Part shown: positions 1 through 13,935 of the stretch, in pieces | Numbering within the stretch: the stretch's first letter is position 1 | How the letters are laid out: every line of letters begins with the position of its first letter | Assembly (NCBI GenBank): GCA_008477525.1 | Contig: SPDT01000013.1 | Location: 1,349,501 to 1,413,500, forward strand | Reading direction: 5' to 3' | DNA: 64,000 bases | From: Hypomyces perniciosus | Lineage: Eukaryota; Ascomycota; Sordariomycetes; Hypocreales; Hypocreaceae | The notes under the pieces: generated by a model | Seen by the model: the letters and a program-made list of their open reading frames with translations, nothing else | Databases searched by the model: none | What the model was told of the DNA's origin: nothing | Made by a program: the position numbers and the translations under genes

Positions 1-3000
1 TAACTAGACTAAAGAAAGATTAAACTTTATTGATAGTCTTACAGTTCTTTTATTCTTTGATTTTAATAATTTTGCCTGTAGTCAATTAGCGCCCTTCTAT
101 TTCATACAGGTACTTTACTAACTCAGCGGATTCTTGACAAAAGACTGATTTCACTGCCGAAATTGTATATCCTAATAGTTTAATATTTACTAGGGTCTTA
201 TCTAGGTTTTGCAGATACTTTAAAACGTAGCGTTAAACCCTAGGTATTACTTTTTTACTGCTATATATAGACTTCGAACCTTACACTGCAATATCGTCTA
301 AGAATAGTCGGTAAACTGTAGGTATAAGATTAAATAGTTTTCAAAGAATAATATACTGAAATTGCGCTATTAAGTTTGTGGCGCCTATTGGAAGAGTGCA
401 GTATTTTAAGAGGCTAATAGGGCTTGTAAATGTAATCATATTTTGGCTTTTCTCGTTAAAAGGGATTTAATTATAGCCTAAGAAAAAGTCTAGTAATAAC
501 AGCATTATGCAACCCGCGAAGTCCTCGCTGAATTGGTCTGCGCTTAGGGGAATAAAGGCGTCCCTAATAGTTACTTTATTTATCCGTGTAATAGAGTTAA
601 TAAAGCAAAGGCCGCCGTCTTTCTTCTGCACTAGGAAAAACAGGTTTCTATACAGCCTATAGCCTTCCTTTAAAAGACCTTTTTTAATATATATTTATAG
701 CAGGTTAACTACTTTCTTCTCTATACCTTTAGGGATTAGGATACTACCGCTCTACTAAGCGTTATACTCTACTATACGAATAGTCTATAGTGGGGCAATT
801 TTAGGGTCCAGCTTTTTATATTCTATGAAATCCCAGGAAAATGCCATTTCCCTATTTTTCAGGATCTGCATTAAAATCGCGGTTTCTTATATTGTTAGTT
901 TCCTTTCTACTATTTTCAGGATTACTGCCAGGCAGTCTAATATAAGTCTTAACCTAGCTTTAATTGGTAAAAACTTTAGTGTAATATATTCAGCAAATAG
1001 GGTATTAGGGTCTAAATTATCCTTCACTTTATCCTACTTCTTCTATTTTTAATAAAGACTCCTTGTAAGAATTGAACTATTAAATAAGGCATTATTTACT
1101 GGATGGATTTTTATACCCTTCTTTTTATATATAGTATTAGTTCTAATCCGCTTGCGCTTCTGCGCTCTCTTTTAAGACCTTCTCTTTTATTCCTCTACTC
1201 CTTTAAATTCCTTTACCGCTTTCTTTATCGCTTTTATTTAATTTTTCAACTTATTAGCTAGTAGTAGCTAAATTAAGTCCTCCTTAGCTTACTCTGATAG
1301 TCTATATAAAACCTCCTCCCTAGGAGTAAGGTAAAGGTTTTCTAAGCTTTCTTTACTTTATTAACTTTATACTTAAATATAAAGTTAATATTTATTTTAG
1401 TTTTAGGTTATATAACACCTCTATTTTATATTCTTAACAGATAGCTCTAACAGTTAAGGTAATAATTTAAATATTCCCTATTTTATATTTTATATATAAA
1501 TCCCTATTCTTTAGTATATAATTAAATATTAACTGCGCGGCCTAAATAAATAATATCTTAAGGATAAAGGGCATTAAAATATTATTAAGTGCAATATAAA
1601 ATCTAGCTGCTATTTAGGCATTGCTTATATATACCTAAATAACAGTTTCGCTGTATATATTTACTTACCTATTATTAAATGCAGTATTAACTGCTTTGCA
1701 GGAGTATATTATTATATTATATTTTATAGCTAGCTAATAAAAAATAATATTTCCCTTTAACCTTAAATCTATAAATGCTTTAATAAATATACTATTAGGC
1801 TCTTTTATATATACTTATATCTGCAGTAAGTCCTGTAAATAGCGGAGGATCTTTCCTATTTAAACTATATAAATCTAGGTTATAGACTTCTATAACCGAT
1901 TTGCCTTATAGTTAATAGCTATATTTAGTTGCTTTGGCTTATAAAAGTATATTTTTAAAGGTAGTAATAGATTTAAGTCCTTAAAATTAAATAACTTTTT
2001 ATTTAATAATCCCTCTATTAATAAAGGTTATAAGGTTATAGTTTTAAAAGGTTAGTCCTATAGTAACTAAATAATTTATATAGTTAGTTCTGTATATACA
2101 GCTATTGCGTTTAGTTTTTTTAATAGTTTTTCCTTTAAAGGATATTTATATATAGAGATAGATATTACTTAATATAAGGTATATTTAAAGATAGTCGAGT
2201 TAGTTTTCCTATAAAACTGTATTTTAGTAATCCTTTATAATTTTGCAATTAAGTCTGCTTTTAAGGCGTTTGCGAGTTCTGGAATAGCATTTAAGAGAGT
2301 GCTAGTTTTAAGCTTGATTGCGTTGTCTAGAATTACTGCTCGGATTATTATCTTGGCTCGCTTTACTTTTAGTAATTCCTCCCTATTCTCAGCGCCTTTA
2401 ATTCCGCCTTCTTTATTATATCGCGGTCTAGACAGTATAGCCTTTAAGGTTACAGGTATAGGGTCTGAATGCAGTTGCTCTTTCTCGATCAGTTTTTCCA
2501 CCTAGGGCAGTAATGGCTCCTCCTTAGCTTACTTATCCGCTTTATTAATTATACGAACACGCTTTCGTCCCCTGCTAGTTATAGGGTTAGCGAGGAGAGT
2601 CTAATTAAATGATTCCTTAGTTAAGCTAGCCTAGTTATATTTATTTAAAGGTTTTTCTAAGGAGGCTATTTTAGCTAGGTTTATAGAAAAATTCTTAACC
2701 CTTTCTGCTTATATATTATCCCTTTTTTCAGCAATTATTTAATCTTTGCCTGTAAAGTATATAATATTTATTATTAATCCCTTTACAGGAATTATATTTA
2801 ACCTTTACAGTACTTAAATCTTAAATATCTCCTTATATATTACTTTATTATAAATAATATTAAAAAGTTTAGCCTTATAAGTAGTTAATTCCTAGTTAAA
2901 GAAGCCAGGTTTTATCTTTTTCGTAAGTAATAGGCTTAGGGAAACCTTATTTTAAGCTTTAAATAATTCTACCTAAAGCGCTAGCATTTTTTATATATAG

Positions 3001-5471
3001 GTCCTAATAGTTATAACTAATATAATAAGTTAAGGCGGGACTAGGGTTTTCTGCGGGCCTACCTAAGCTATTCTTACTGCTAGGTTATATATTATAAACC
3101 TATAGCCTTTATTATAGGTTAACCTAGCGCAGTTTTAAGGAAAATAGTCTTTATCTTTATAATACTAGTAATATTTAATATTAGTAACTGCCTTTAAGTA
3201 GTTAATAAAAAAGGTATTTAGTATATTATTATATAGAGGGTCTATTATATTAATATTATTAATAGCGATTATTAAAGTAAAAGGTCTTTATTTAGGTTTA
3301 TTGGTACTAATAGTAACGCGATAATATTCTCTTTCTTTTAGGTTAATTGCCGTTTCCTTCTATTAAAGGAGCTAAATCGCTAGTTTATTGAATTTTTCAG
3401 ATAAAGCGTTTATTTAATCTTTAAGCTGTAAAGTTATAGTTAATTCTGCGGGTTTAGGCTATTCTTCTTTTCGCTTTCTTATCCTTAAGCTTAACTTTAA
3501 CTTAGATAAATCTAATAAATCCCTAGTTTTGAATAGTCTTTTATTAAACTCCTAAAAACAGGCTTTTTAAATATCAAGCTCTACTAGTATTTTATTATAG
3601 AAAAGCGTCTAGACCTCAGTATATACTAGATCCTCGAAATTATTAATTTCCTTAATCCCTTTAAAAGCTATTACTAGCTGGAGTAGCTTTAGTAGTATTG
3701 CTTTCGCGATATTATAGGAATACAGTATCGCTATCCTTTAATTTTTCTTATTAAGCTTTTAATAGAGATATTAGTATTAAAGTAACTAATCTATTACAGA
3801 CTATATTCCTATAGGTTTATAGCGATAAAGGTTTTAGAGTTATACTATATATAATTCCAATTAATGTTTATTTTATTGCTTATAGTATTGCAAAAGTTTT
3901 TTCTTTATTTTATCCTAGTTAATGCTTTCTTTAATAAAAATCTAAACTATTTTTTATTCTTTTACTTTTATAAATAGTTTTAAGTATTTCCTTTAATCTT
4001 TAATTAAGATTCCTTAATCTTCTATTTCTTATTTATAGTTTTTTAGGAATTAGGATATATTTTTACTATTAAATTTGCTTATAAAGTTAGTTTTTATTAA
4101 TAGCTTTATGCTTTAGATATTTTTAAAAGTTTAAGTAAAAAAGAGGAACTTTTAAAATAATAATTTCCCCTTTTCTGCTAAAAAGCTTAATCTTTCCCTA
4201 AATTCTATTATAATAGATATAGATATTATTAATATTAGGTTAAGTGTATAATTAAATAATTCTTTAAGTTAAAGGGTTAAAGATAGAGTTGCGTTTAGTA
4301 TTCCAGTAAAAGGAGGTTATTAGTTTAATTTAGACTCTTTTACTTTAAGTTAAAGTAAGTTATTAAAGTCTCGATTAAATAGTTTTTTAGTAAAAGAATG
4401 CCTTTTCTCCTGCAGATTATAAAAGCAGTAAAAATAGTGTTTTTATCTAAAGTTAAGAAAAACCTGGCCAAGAATATCAGTAAAACCAAAATAAAGTCTC
4501 TATACTAAGAGATTAAATAATTAATATATCCTTTATCGGCCCCCTATAGCTATTCCACCTATTAACCTATTTACTAGTAAATAAAATAAAGGTTATAATA
4601 GTATATTAATAGTTTAAGGGGGCTCAGGTTATATAGTGCTGACTGTTTTACCTATATATTCGCTTTTACTGTAGCGACTGGTCTTTTAGTAATTTTCTTT
4701 AAGATTTTAGCTCTCGATTAGCAGGTATTGTCGACTGGTAGTTTCTTAAGGTTCCGCTTTTTTATTATATTTTAGCGCGTTATGCCCAGGTTAATTAATC
4801 TTAATATCTTTTCGGAAATTGCAACTAGATAACCTATATTTTTAGAGTTAAGTATTATATTAATTTATATTAAATAGTTGCAGAAGGGGTTTTAGGCTAT
4901 TTCTTTTAGCTGATTATTTTATATTTATACAGAAACTAGGTAAAGCCAGCCTATAATTTTATTAGTAGTTAGGTGAGGGTAGGTCTTAGTAGCAGCGTAG
5001 AAGTGCCTTTAGTGATTACTTCCTAGGATATAATCCCCGAGATTTCCCCCTATCTCGGTTACCAGTTTTATCGAGGGGGAATTAGCACTCTAAAACATAT
5101 ATACAACACATATATACACCTATATATAACGACTAGTATTAAGCGCGGGAACCGCGCTCCTAACAGAACTATAAAGCAGCGATTAAGTAATATAGGGGCT
5201 AAAAAGATACTGCGGATTATTTAATTATAATGCCAGCAGCTAAAAGTAATTAACAGTTACCTTTATACGCCTTAGCGACTGTATTCTTATAGGTAGGGTT
5301 ATATATTAAAGGGGGAAAAAGGTTACTGTTTATTAAACTAGGTCTATCTGTATATCTTTATACTCCCGTGCTTTCCTAATCCAGTAGCTGCTTAAATAAG
5401 CAGCCAACCTTTCTCAGGTAAGCTAAGAAGAAAAAATGCTGGTGTGTTGGGCATGTCAGTTACCCCTGACA
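1..5471 (-). mobile_element. Gypsy A LTR retrotransposon, left copy (5' part, cut by window edge), RIP-mutated
   Basis: Minus-strand LTR retrotransposon whose 5' LTR lies at its right end; position 1 corresponds to about 33,350 in the plus-strand copy at 27,620-40,287, so the rest lies outside the window. Reading leftwards: LTR, a leader beginning with a TGG-type primer-binding site (about 5,042-5,066), a gag-like region, a CCHC knuckle remnant near 3,140-3,185, then reverse transcriptase. The RT core reads FLDDI at 290-304 (complement), intact here but FLNNI in the other copy, so this copy is less RIP-damaged. No long frame survives; the longest open piece (2,235-2,501, minus, 88 codons) lies between knuckle and RT. 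Family assignment rests on the RT motif and the knuckle-RT order. Confidence 0.85.
5069..5471 (-). repeat. 5' LTR of the left Gypsy A copy
   Basis: About 403 bp. On the minus strand it starts TGTCAGGGGTAACTGACATG and ends CCCCCTCGATA (from CGACA). It aligns end to end with the 401-bp LTRs at 27,620 and 39,887, differences being mostly C/T and G/A transitions. The ends are short inverted repeats (TGTCG...CGACA). It interrupts the LINE to its right. Confidence 0.85.
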
Positions 5472-8400
5472 AAATAGCTATTACAATTAATTAAAAAAGG
5501 GGGAGGAGTTAAATCCCTTTTTTAATTAATCTTAAAGAATAGTCTTTATTATTATCTGGTTTAACTTTTAGTCCTTTAAAGGGGATTAAATAATATATTA
5601 AAGCTAAAATTATAATATTTAATATAATATAGTTAAAGTTAATAAATAAATATTTTTTTAATATAGCTTTTATTAATAAAATATTTAAAAATTCTAGGTT
5701 AATCATATTATTAAGTATATGTATTGAACTGTTTTAAGGGTTAAAGAGAAAGGGGCTAGCTTTAAAGGCCTAATCAGCTATTAATATATTTTAATTTTAA
5801 TTATTAAATACTTACTATAAAGAGTATATAGTATTAAAGTCTCCTACTAATATATAGTTTTTAGTAATTAGCTATATAAATAAAGTTATAAAGGCCTTTA
5901 ATATACTATATTTTTTATAGAGGTTAATAATTATAATTTTATTAATATAAATTTATAAAAGGTTTTAAATAGTTTTAATAAATAGTTATTGAATTTAAAT
6001 CCCTACTTTTTTATTTATATATATAAAGATTAATAGTTAAATATTGTAGTTAATTTAAACTATTATTAAAAAAAGGTTTAAAATTCTTTATATATTATTA
6101 TATAGCAATAGCCTTTTTAAATAATATTTATATATAGTTTTTATATTATAATAATATTATAGCTCTTTTTAATTATAAAGGTAAAGGCAGTATTATATAT
6201 TGGCTTTACTTTATTAATATTAATTTAAAATATCTTTTAATCTTTACTATTTTTATAGTTTAAGTTTAATGTTTGAATACTTATTTAAATTATGAAAGGT
6301 TATTATTTTTAAATATTGCCTTTTTTTTTTATTTAAAACTATAATAGCCTCTTTATTATTATTATATATAATAATAAAGGGATATTACTATTTATTATAT
6401 TTTAAATAGTATTTAAAGGCTTAAAGGCTAAAAGGTAAATTTATTAAAAAATCTCTGCCCTTTATTACTATACTTTTTATAATTTTATATTTAAAAGGTA
6501 TATTAGCTTTTTACAGCTATAAAAAAGGTTAATTAAATACTATTAATATATAGCTTTATATAATTTTAAGTAGTTAATATATTAAATATTTTATAGGTAA
6601 ATTTATATTTTATATTTAAAGCTATTATAAAGGCAGTATTTAAATTTCCTTTTATATATTTATTAAAAGTAAATGTCTTAATAATTCTTATATTATGTTT
6701 AAAGGTTAAACTTTATATTAATTTAATTCTTTTATTAATATTAAAGAGAATAAACCTTTCATTAAATAATTTTAAAAAAATATTATTTTCCTTTATTAAT
6801 CTTTATATAATTATTTTAAAAATTAAATTTTAATTAAATTTTAATTAATTTATATCTTTACTTTTCATTTAATAGCTTTAAAAAAATTTCCTTTTATATT
6901 ATAAAAGAAGTTTATAATTTTCTTTAAATAGCCTAAAACTATATATATAAACTATAATTAAACTACTTTAACCTTTATAGCGCTTAAATAAGTATTAATT
7001 TTATTCTCTTTATTAAAAAGCTATTATTTAATCTTTTAATTAATTAAAGTTATTAATTATTTTATTTTTATTAAAAATATTTAACAGACTATATTAAATC
7101 TTTATTTAATAATTTTTATAATTATTATATAAATATAATATACTTTATATTACAATATTATTAATTTTAGGTTTAATTTAATAAAGATATATAAACCTGC
7201 TTTAATACTAATTAAAGGCATTTTTATTTAATATACTGTAAAAGCTATAATAGTATATATTTAAAGGCCTGTTTAATACAATATATTAAGTAAAATAGTA
7301 ATATATAATTTCTTAATATTAAAGTTTTAAATAGCTTTAAGTTATAGTTTAGCAGTAATATTATTATTACTATAATAATTAATAAAGCTTTAAATTATTT
7401 AAATAGTAATATTATATCTTTTATTAATTAAAAATTAAACTATAATATTATTAAATACTTTATAAATTATATAAAGTATAGCTATATAATCTTTAAATAA
7501 AGCCTAGCTATTAACTTTAATATATTTTAAAACTTTAAAAATATTAATTTTAATATTTAATTATATAAAGGATAATAATAAAGAGTTTAAAGGATTAAGT
7601 GTTATAAAGTTATAGTTATTATTAATATTAAACTTTAAGCTTAAAAAAGCTTTAATATATTGGCCTTTTTTAGGTTTCTATTAAATTTAATAGTAATAGT
7701 ATTAATATAAAGGTTTATTTCTACTTTAATAAATATAATGTTTTTTACTTTTTATTATATTTCTTTAAGTATATATATCTTCAAGTTAAATAAATTATTA
7801 TTTATAGGCTTTAAAGCTATCATAAGTAAAGGTTTAAAGTATTATTAATAGTTTAGTAGTATTGCATGTAAAAACATTAATATAAGGTGCTAAGACCTAG
7901 TATTATAGGATGGAAATTTATCTTATAATGCCTATTATAAGTATTATATTAAGTCTAGGGTAAGCGGGGAAGCTGGTCCTAGCTTAATTGTTATTATTAA
8001 GGATAAAAGAGAATTACTGACTTACATTAAAGTTCCTCTAGAACTCAGTCCTAGCGTCAGGCCTAATTCTAGGTCTAGCCAGAATAGGAAGGTTATCCAA
8101 TTACACTAAAATCCTTGATTTTTAGCCCTCCTTTTTAACAACTTTCTATAGCTTTACCTTTAATATTATATTTATATAGAAGCCCTTTATAATAATAATA
8201 TCTTTTAATATAAAATCTTTAATCTATATACCTTTTATATTATTTATAAGCTTTTTCAGCTTATATATCACTTTTTTAAATACTGTAAAGGAAATTATAC
8301 TAGCTTTAATTTTATTGTTTAATTTACTTAATATAAAGGTGCTAGGTTTAAGTAAATCTCTATTATTTACTAGGTATATAGCGCTGCAGTTATTAAAAAT

Positions 8401-9720
8401 TATACTTTTAATATATAAATTTCTCTTTTAAATATTAAAACAACTTTTATATTTAATTTAAAAGGATTAATCAAAGTCAGGTTAATTAAAGCTATAGTAA
8501 AGCTATTTACATAATTACCTTTCCCTTTTTATACCTTTTTCCCTAACTTTAAGTATAGATTTACTTATTTATCTTTATTAATATACTTATAAATATCTTT
8601 AATTTAATTAACTATTAATTATCTCTATTATATTAAATTTATCTCGCTAATTTATATATATACTATTATCTAGCCATACTTAAATGCTATTAATATTTAT
8701 AGTTATAAAGGTATTTCTTTTATTTATCCTTTACTTAATTAAAATAGCCCTTTAAAGTAATATATATACTAGGCTTTTTATTACTACATAAATAACTAAA
8801 TATAGTATAAAAGTTATTAATATATTTTATAAGAGTTAAAATATTATTTATATTTCTAGCTTTTTTTTAATAAACTTATTAAATTTATAAATAGTTTAAT
8901 TAAACGCAAAATGATTATTTATAGTTTTAAATAAAGCAATAATAGTATTCTTCTTTTAAATATTAATAATCTTATATTTTACTATTAGCGCGTAAGCCTT
9001 AAATCATTTATTATATTAAATATATAAGTTAGTTTTTAAGCTTTAAGTTTTATTAAAAACTACTTTATAATTCCTTTAAGTTTTCTTTTTAATACTTAAA
9101 GCGTTTAGGGTAAAAGTCCTTTTTAGCGCTTTAAAGAGTATATATATAATAATAGCTATATATATATCTTTATTATTAAAGTTATTTACTTAAAAGTTCA
9201 TTATACTTAAAGATAATATATTATCTAAGATTATAATTATAATAATTATTATTAGTTATTTCTTTTTCACTATTTATTAAATAGTAAATATTTCTTTTTT
9301 TATTAATATTAAATTATAAATATTTAATAGAATAGTCTTTAATATCTATATATAAATAATATTATTCTTTTTCTATTTATTTCTTGTAAAGGATTAAGCA
9401 TATTATACTTTTAGGATTATTATTTAATAAAGTGCAGTAATTATTTAATGTATAGTGATATCTTTACTATCTGTAATTTTTAAGTTAAGCTTTTTAATTG
9501 CATCGCTTTATATAGGTTATTTAAAGAGTAGGAAATAGTTATTCTTATAATTAAAGCAGTAAAGATCTATCTACTATTAAATCCTTCAACTATTAATATA
9601 ATATTTAAAGACTCTAATATATTTTACCTAGTTTTTTTTATTTTTAGCTTAACTGTTATAGGCAGTTTATAGGAATTTTTATCGGCGTTTATAATAATAG
9701 TGAGGTATACTTGAAAATAA
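5472..9720 (-). mobile_element. Fossil non-LTR retrotransposon (LINE), 5' part with endonuclease, RIP-mutated
   Basis: Minus-strand LINE remnant cut at its 3' side by the Gypsy A LTR. Translating the complement gives an AP-endonuclease signature: ILVGDFNTIYSL with GDFN at 5,833-5,844. Downstream, at about 5,629-5,637, is INFNYII, which becomes a typical S-D-H motif if RIP is reversed (TCN to TTN, GAC to AAC, CAC to TAT). The open piece at 5,509-5,706 covers the end of this domain. The reverse transcriptase should lie beyond the Gypsy insertion and is not in the window. The right part (about 6,300-9,720) would be ORF1 and leader but is too decayed to recognise. A fragment of an unrelated LTR lies inside near 7,911-8,140. 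The right limit is where base composition returns to normal. Confidence 0.6.
7911..8140 (+). repeat. Truncated, RIP-mutated copy of the 580-bp solo-LTR family
   Basis: About 230 bp matching the right part of the solo LTR at 34,718-35,297 in the same orientation, ending in the family terminus CCCTCCTTTTTAACA at 8,140. Differences are mostly RIP-type transitions. The left part of the LTR is not recognisable upstream, so the start is approximate and no target duplication can be assigned. Confidence 0.75.
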
Positions 9721-10165
9721 TGAAAAAACGAGTTTTCAGATATATTCTTATACTTTAGAAGCGATCTGGGCCTATACCTGTTATACAGCTATAAGCACCT
9801 TGCATTCAAGTATAAGATTGTGGCTTGAATTGTGAAAAATGTGTGTGCCTTAAGGGCCCTGCTATATACGCGTTGTATAACCCCTGTGATTATATAATGA
9901 AGCATTTAACCAATGACGCTGTGCGCACTCGTATTCCTGTATCACACTTCCATTGAGCTGGTCCACTGGTCCAAGTGGATACCACCACCAAATGACCTGA
10001 TCTGACGACAAGAGCGATAATTGGACTTCATACAATCCTTCGGGTCACCTTATATATCGGACGACAAACTAAGGAAATAGACGACGCTTGGGAATCCCTG
10101 CTAGAAGCCCAGGGTTAACCAATTGAGGCGCTATTTTGCCTACTAAGATAGTTCCTATTGTAGAG

Positions 10166-10842
10166 ATGACTAGTTTCAGTCATATTTCCGTCTCAACTAC
10201 GAATATTGACATCTTTTAATTCGATCAGAAACCGAAAGAAATTAGCACAGAAATTGAGAGAGCAGGGGTAAGCATTAACCTCTTTGGAGTGGATGCGAAA
10301 GGGATTGTTGGCCACCAGACATATCAGTATAAATTTCCACTGGACAAGGTGAGATTGGGGTCCCCGAATCGGCGGCTACCAAGACTACAGTATTGATAAG
10401 AGTCCAAGAATCGGTATTTACTACTACTCGCTACATTGCCTAGTAGGAATTCTCGCGCCATGTAACGTGTACCATGACGCTAATATGGCGCGTTACATTG
10501 ATATTTGAGACAATATACAGTGATCATGAATATTGCTTGCATACACAACAAAAGAACCTAGTTCAGCAGGCCCTGCGCCCCGAATACTTCGCGCATCCAA
10601 CGTTGGCAGAATTTAGATTCCTTCACATTGGTGGGTCGGTTATGTCCAGAGTCGAGGATCCTACCTCATTGACCAAGCAGACCATGACAGGCCTGCAGTG
10701 TGCAGCCGCCACCAAACTACTATATTGCGAGTGGTTTCCTTTCCTCAAAGACCCTGTTGTGGATATCGGTGCCCATGCCTACACAATCTTCTCCAAGCTC
10801 CGATGCAATTGGCAAAGGCAAGGCTCATGTCAAGGAGGCTGA
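10166..10842 (+). pseudogene. Possible decayed coding region, unknown family
   Basis: Two coding-like frames lie close together. The first runs from ATG 10,166 to TGA 10,396 with one in-frame TAA at 10,217-10,219 and includes INLFGVDAKGIVGHQTYQ. The second is open from 10,474 to 10,842 (122 codons) and includes HPTLAEFRFLHIGGSV and LLYCEWFPFLKDPVVDIG. Codon use and amino-acid mix look protein-like, but I recognise no domain, and the joint between the pieces could be an intron or decay. An intact multi-exon gene cannot be excluded. Confidence 0.25.
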
Positions 10843-12369
10843 GCTACCCAGTGTGATGTGATGTTGGGAATGAGATTCTCAATATCTGACTTGGGGCATT
10901 TCAATGCATTACAAGTCTGTTTACCTCGCTTTAACTCTCATCAAAAAGTCTATTAAGGAGACCCCACCCCTACCTAAAATCTTGACTTTCCTGATGCGTT
11001 CGCTGAGGCTTATTGAGATGTTGTGGTACGAACACATACGGTAATCAAGCCCTTACTCTAGAGGAAGGTTAGATGTCAATATAGTTACTCTTCTGCTCCC
11101 TACATGCTATCCCCTAGCTTGCCTGTGTGCCCTTAATCTTTGACAATCTCCACGAAGCAACTATCATTTACCGGCGCCCTTCTATACGCTCAGAACGGAA
11201 AAATCCACTGTGAAGTAGATGAGAACTAGTTGCAAAATGTCGCGGTGCCTGGTGTCTATCTCAACAAAAATTAGAAAAATGCTTATCGCTTGTAGGCACA
11301 CGTATATTGCTAGTTAGCTAGGTATCGTATTGATTCCAGATCGATTTACATCTCAAACCTATTACTTACGGTAAGTGTCTTAATGGGGAAACACACTCGA
11401 AGAATGAGATGAAAGTTCGCGGCACCCAGGTAAGCTGAGATGCAAAGGACGATTTGCTTCATGTCATTTTCTAAGTTGTAAAGTAAAGTATATACTGTTG
11501 TCAGATGATCAACTAGCTCTGTTTGGATATCTACCATTTAACTTTATCGTAGGAGCATACAATTCGTAGACAAGCAGCAAGGATTAGTGACCTAACTATA
11601 GATTATAATTCAGGTTAAAACTGATATGGTGATTTACGAAAGCGCGTTTGCACTATGATGGCTGTTTAATAGTGCAATATAGCTTAATGGCTGACGGCCT
11701 AGGGTGCCTTCCCAAAATAGTAAAGGGAATCTCGGCTGGGACAGCAACTATGGAATCCATCATAGGGCCAGAACGATATAACTACGGTGCACAGGCGTGC
11801 TTACGACCTTGTTTGGGTATGGACAGGTGGATAACCATTGTTTGCAGATAGGTATTTCAAGTACATACATACAACTCTCGGGGGAGGCCATCTATGCGCG
11901 TAGCCTGATCGAGTTCAGCAATTACTGTTTCCAGAACCGTGTGTTAAATACAAAATCTACATGAATGGAGTGATGTATCCCAAGATAACGGTGTTCACAG
12001 CTCGCATCTCGCGAAACTAGCCAACAGAGTCTCCTATGCTAAGAGACACCATGAATATTGCAGCTCTTCCTACACAAGTACAGTTTTGAATATAATTGCG
12101 ACTGGATGTAACTGGTATTTACCTTGTACATTACATGTTGAAGTAAAGACTTTGTAAATCCGTATGTGTCTTGCAGTTCGATTATCTTGTGAGGACACCA
12201 TTCCGGGCGTTTTCAGAACGCCATTCATTCATATCCCAATCGGGCTGGCGATATGCCATTATATGCAATGGCTCACAGGTCGTAAGTTTCTAGAAATTGG
12301 TAAACACGTTACATAACAAAGCAAGTAGCCTGCAACCCAATATACCTATGCTTGCGACTAGACTGGAGA

Positions 12370-12590
12370 CGGTATATACAACGACTACACACATCAAAAT
12401 ACCACGAGAAAATCTGTCATAGACGAAAGACACGCACACCCCAACAAGAACCACTAATACACACAACAACCACAGCACCATCAGCCCCCCTAATAACCAA
12501 AACACATACCCCGAGGACGCAACAGTCCACAACTAGAAACAAACTCGAACAAAACGGGATCTAACACCCGCAGCACGACATCACCCCCTA
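12370..12590. other. Strand-asymmetric stretch, C/A-rich and G-poor on the + strand
   Basis: About 220 bp in which the plus strand is mostly C and A with few G. The minus strand is open for 80 codons (12,290-12,532) and would encode a strongly hydrophobic peptide rich in V, L and C, but that follows from the base skew and is not by itself evidence for a gene. Confidence 0.4.
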
Positions 12591-13413
12591 GATTGTGCTG
12601 GACGCAGAAGTCTAGAGACAAGCCTAGCGCGTTGGCCTGAATAATCAACTTCTGTCGAATGTATTACAGCGATTAGATAGACTTGTTGAGGGCCTTATGC
12701 CCCATGGGAGGCGAGAAACCGGACTAAGTGGTTCACTGGCGTTAAATATACACACACACTCTCTCTCTCAATATATGCTAGCATATCATGTGCCGTTCGT
12801 GTCTTCCTCTGTTTTAAGAAGTGCATACTGAGGCTCTGATGCGGTCCGTTATAATTCATGACTATACAAACACAGATAAAGTAAGACATCCATACTAAGA
12901 AAAAATAGTCACTACAGCAGCTTCTAGGCGACTCCTGCTCTGCTGTGCCTTGTTGGCGCAGCAGGTGGTTTAAATTCTCTAGATCTCTCACCCACCCACG
13001 ATTCCATCAGCACCAGATGCATTTTGGGCTAATCTAGTCAGCCATCGAGCATTGTCCAATGTAGCCGCTCATAGCCTACACATAGGATCCTTAACTCTAG
13101 TTTCGGATAGATATTGGTACACCACCGCATCCTCTTGATCTTGCGCCGGGGTCATCAGACTTGTGAACATATCCAACAAATACAAGGTTATTTCCTTGTT
13201 TGCTTCAGGTATATAAAAGCACAATTCGGATATTACACTTATACCCGGGCTTTACTAGTCCAGTTTTGAAATGATTCGTCACACATTTTATTTCAGTTTA
13301 GTTCAAATACAGGCCACACGGCCACAGAGATAATGTCGACCGAGCTTCCTATTCTAATATGTGTCCTTGGGGCCTGATTAAGCCCTGAAATCTATAGCAA
13401 GGCAGCGGCTTGT

Positions 13414-13608
13414 TTAGGAGAGTGCCGCTCCGGCTCCAAGGATGTGCATGAGGACATTGACCATACGCGTGATACTATCTTGTAGGAGCTCGACGTCGGC
13501 CGTGATGTCGTTCACGGGGATCACTCTACCGGCGGCCACATTAGTGCTCTCGCCGCCCAAGAGCTAACCAAGGCGTGGGAACAGTATTTCCTTACCCTGG
13601 ATCTCCAT
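13414..13608 (-). pseudogene. Short coding-like frame with one internal stop, unknown
   Basis: On the minus strand an ATG at 13,608 opens MEIQGKEILFPRLG, then a TAG, then continues in frame for about 50 codons to TAA at 13,414. The second part includes NVAAGRVIPVNDITADVE and ends in a helical-looking LQDSITRMVNVLMHILGAG segment. It resembles the C-terminal end of a soluble helical protein, but I recognise no family. The stop may be real decay, or the upstream part may be a different exon. Confidence 0.25.
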
Positions 13609-13935
13609 AGTGTATATGTGGCACTTTATCTACCGCTGTGTGCTGATATAAGCACGAAATCTAATCATTTTGTGTCAGACCACAAATCCTGCAAAAGTGA
13701 AGCTCCACACTGTATACGTAGATAAGTGACCTTATATGCTATGTGACATCTTGCATATGAACATATAGTCACTATGCAGGATTTGTTTCCGTAAGGGGCC
13801 CGAGGATTCTAGTACAGAAGAGTTCCACTACTATTATATATACACGACTAGGGACACAGTAGTCTTGTATCGTATCCGGGAGGAGTACGCGATATACATT
13901 GGTGCAGGAAGGCTGGAGAGAGTTGTAAGGGTTGA

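Noticed and set aside
825..1052. 75-codon frame in the left AT-rich block, and other short frames there (5,509-5,706 apart)
   Set aside because: Chance openings in RIP-mutated element sequence; the true element coding direction is the opposite strand or another frame.
12745..12772. CA/CT microsatellite as a regulatory element
   Set aside because: Simple-sequence repeat of few units, with no gene nearby that it would obviously serve.
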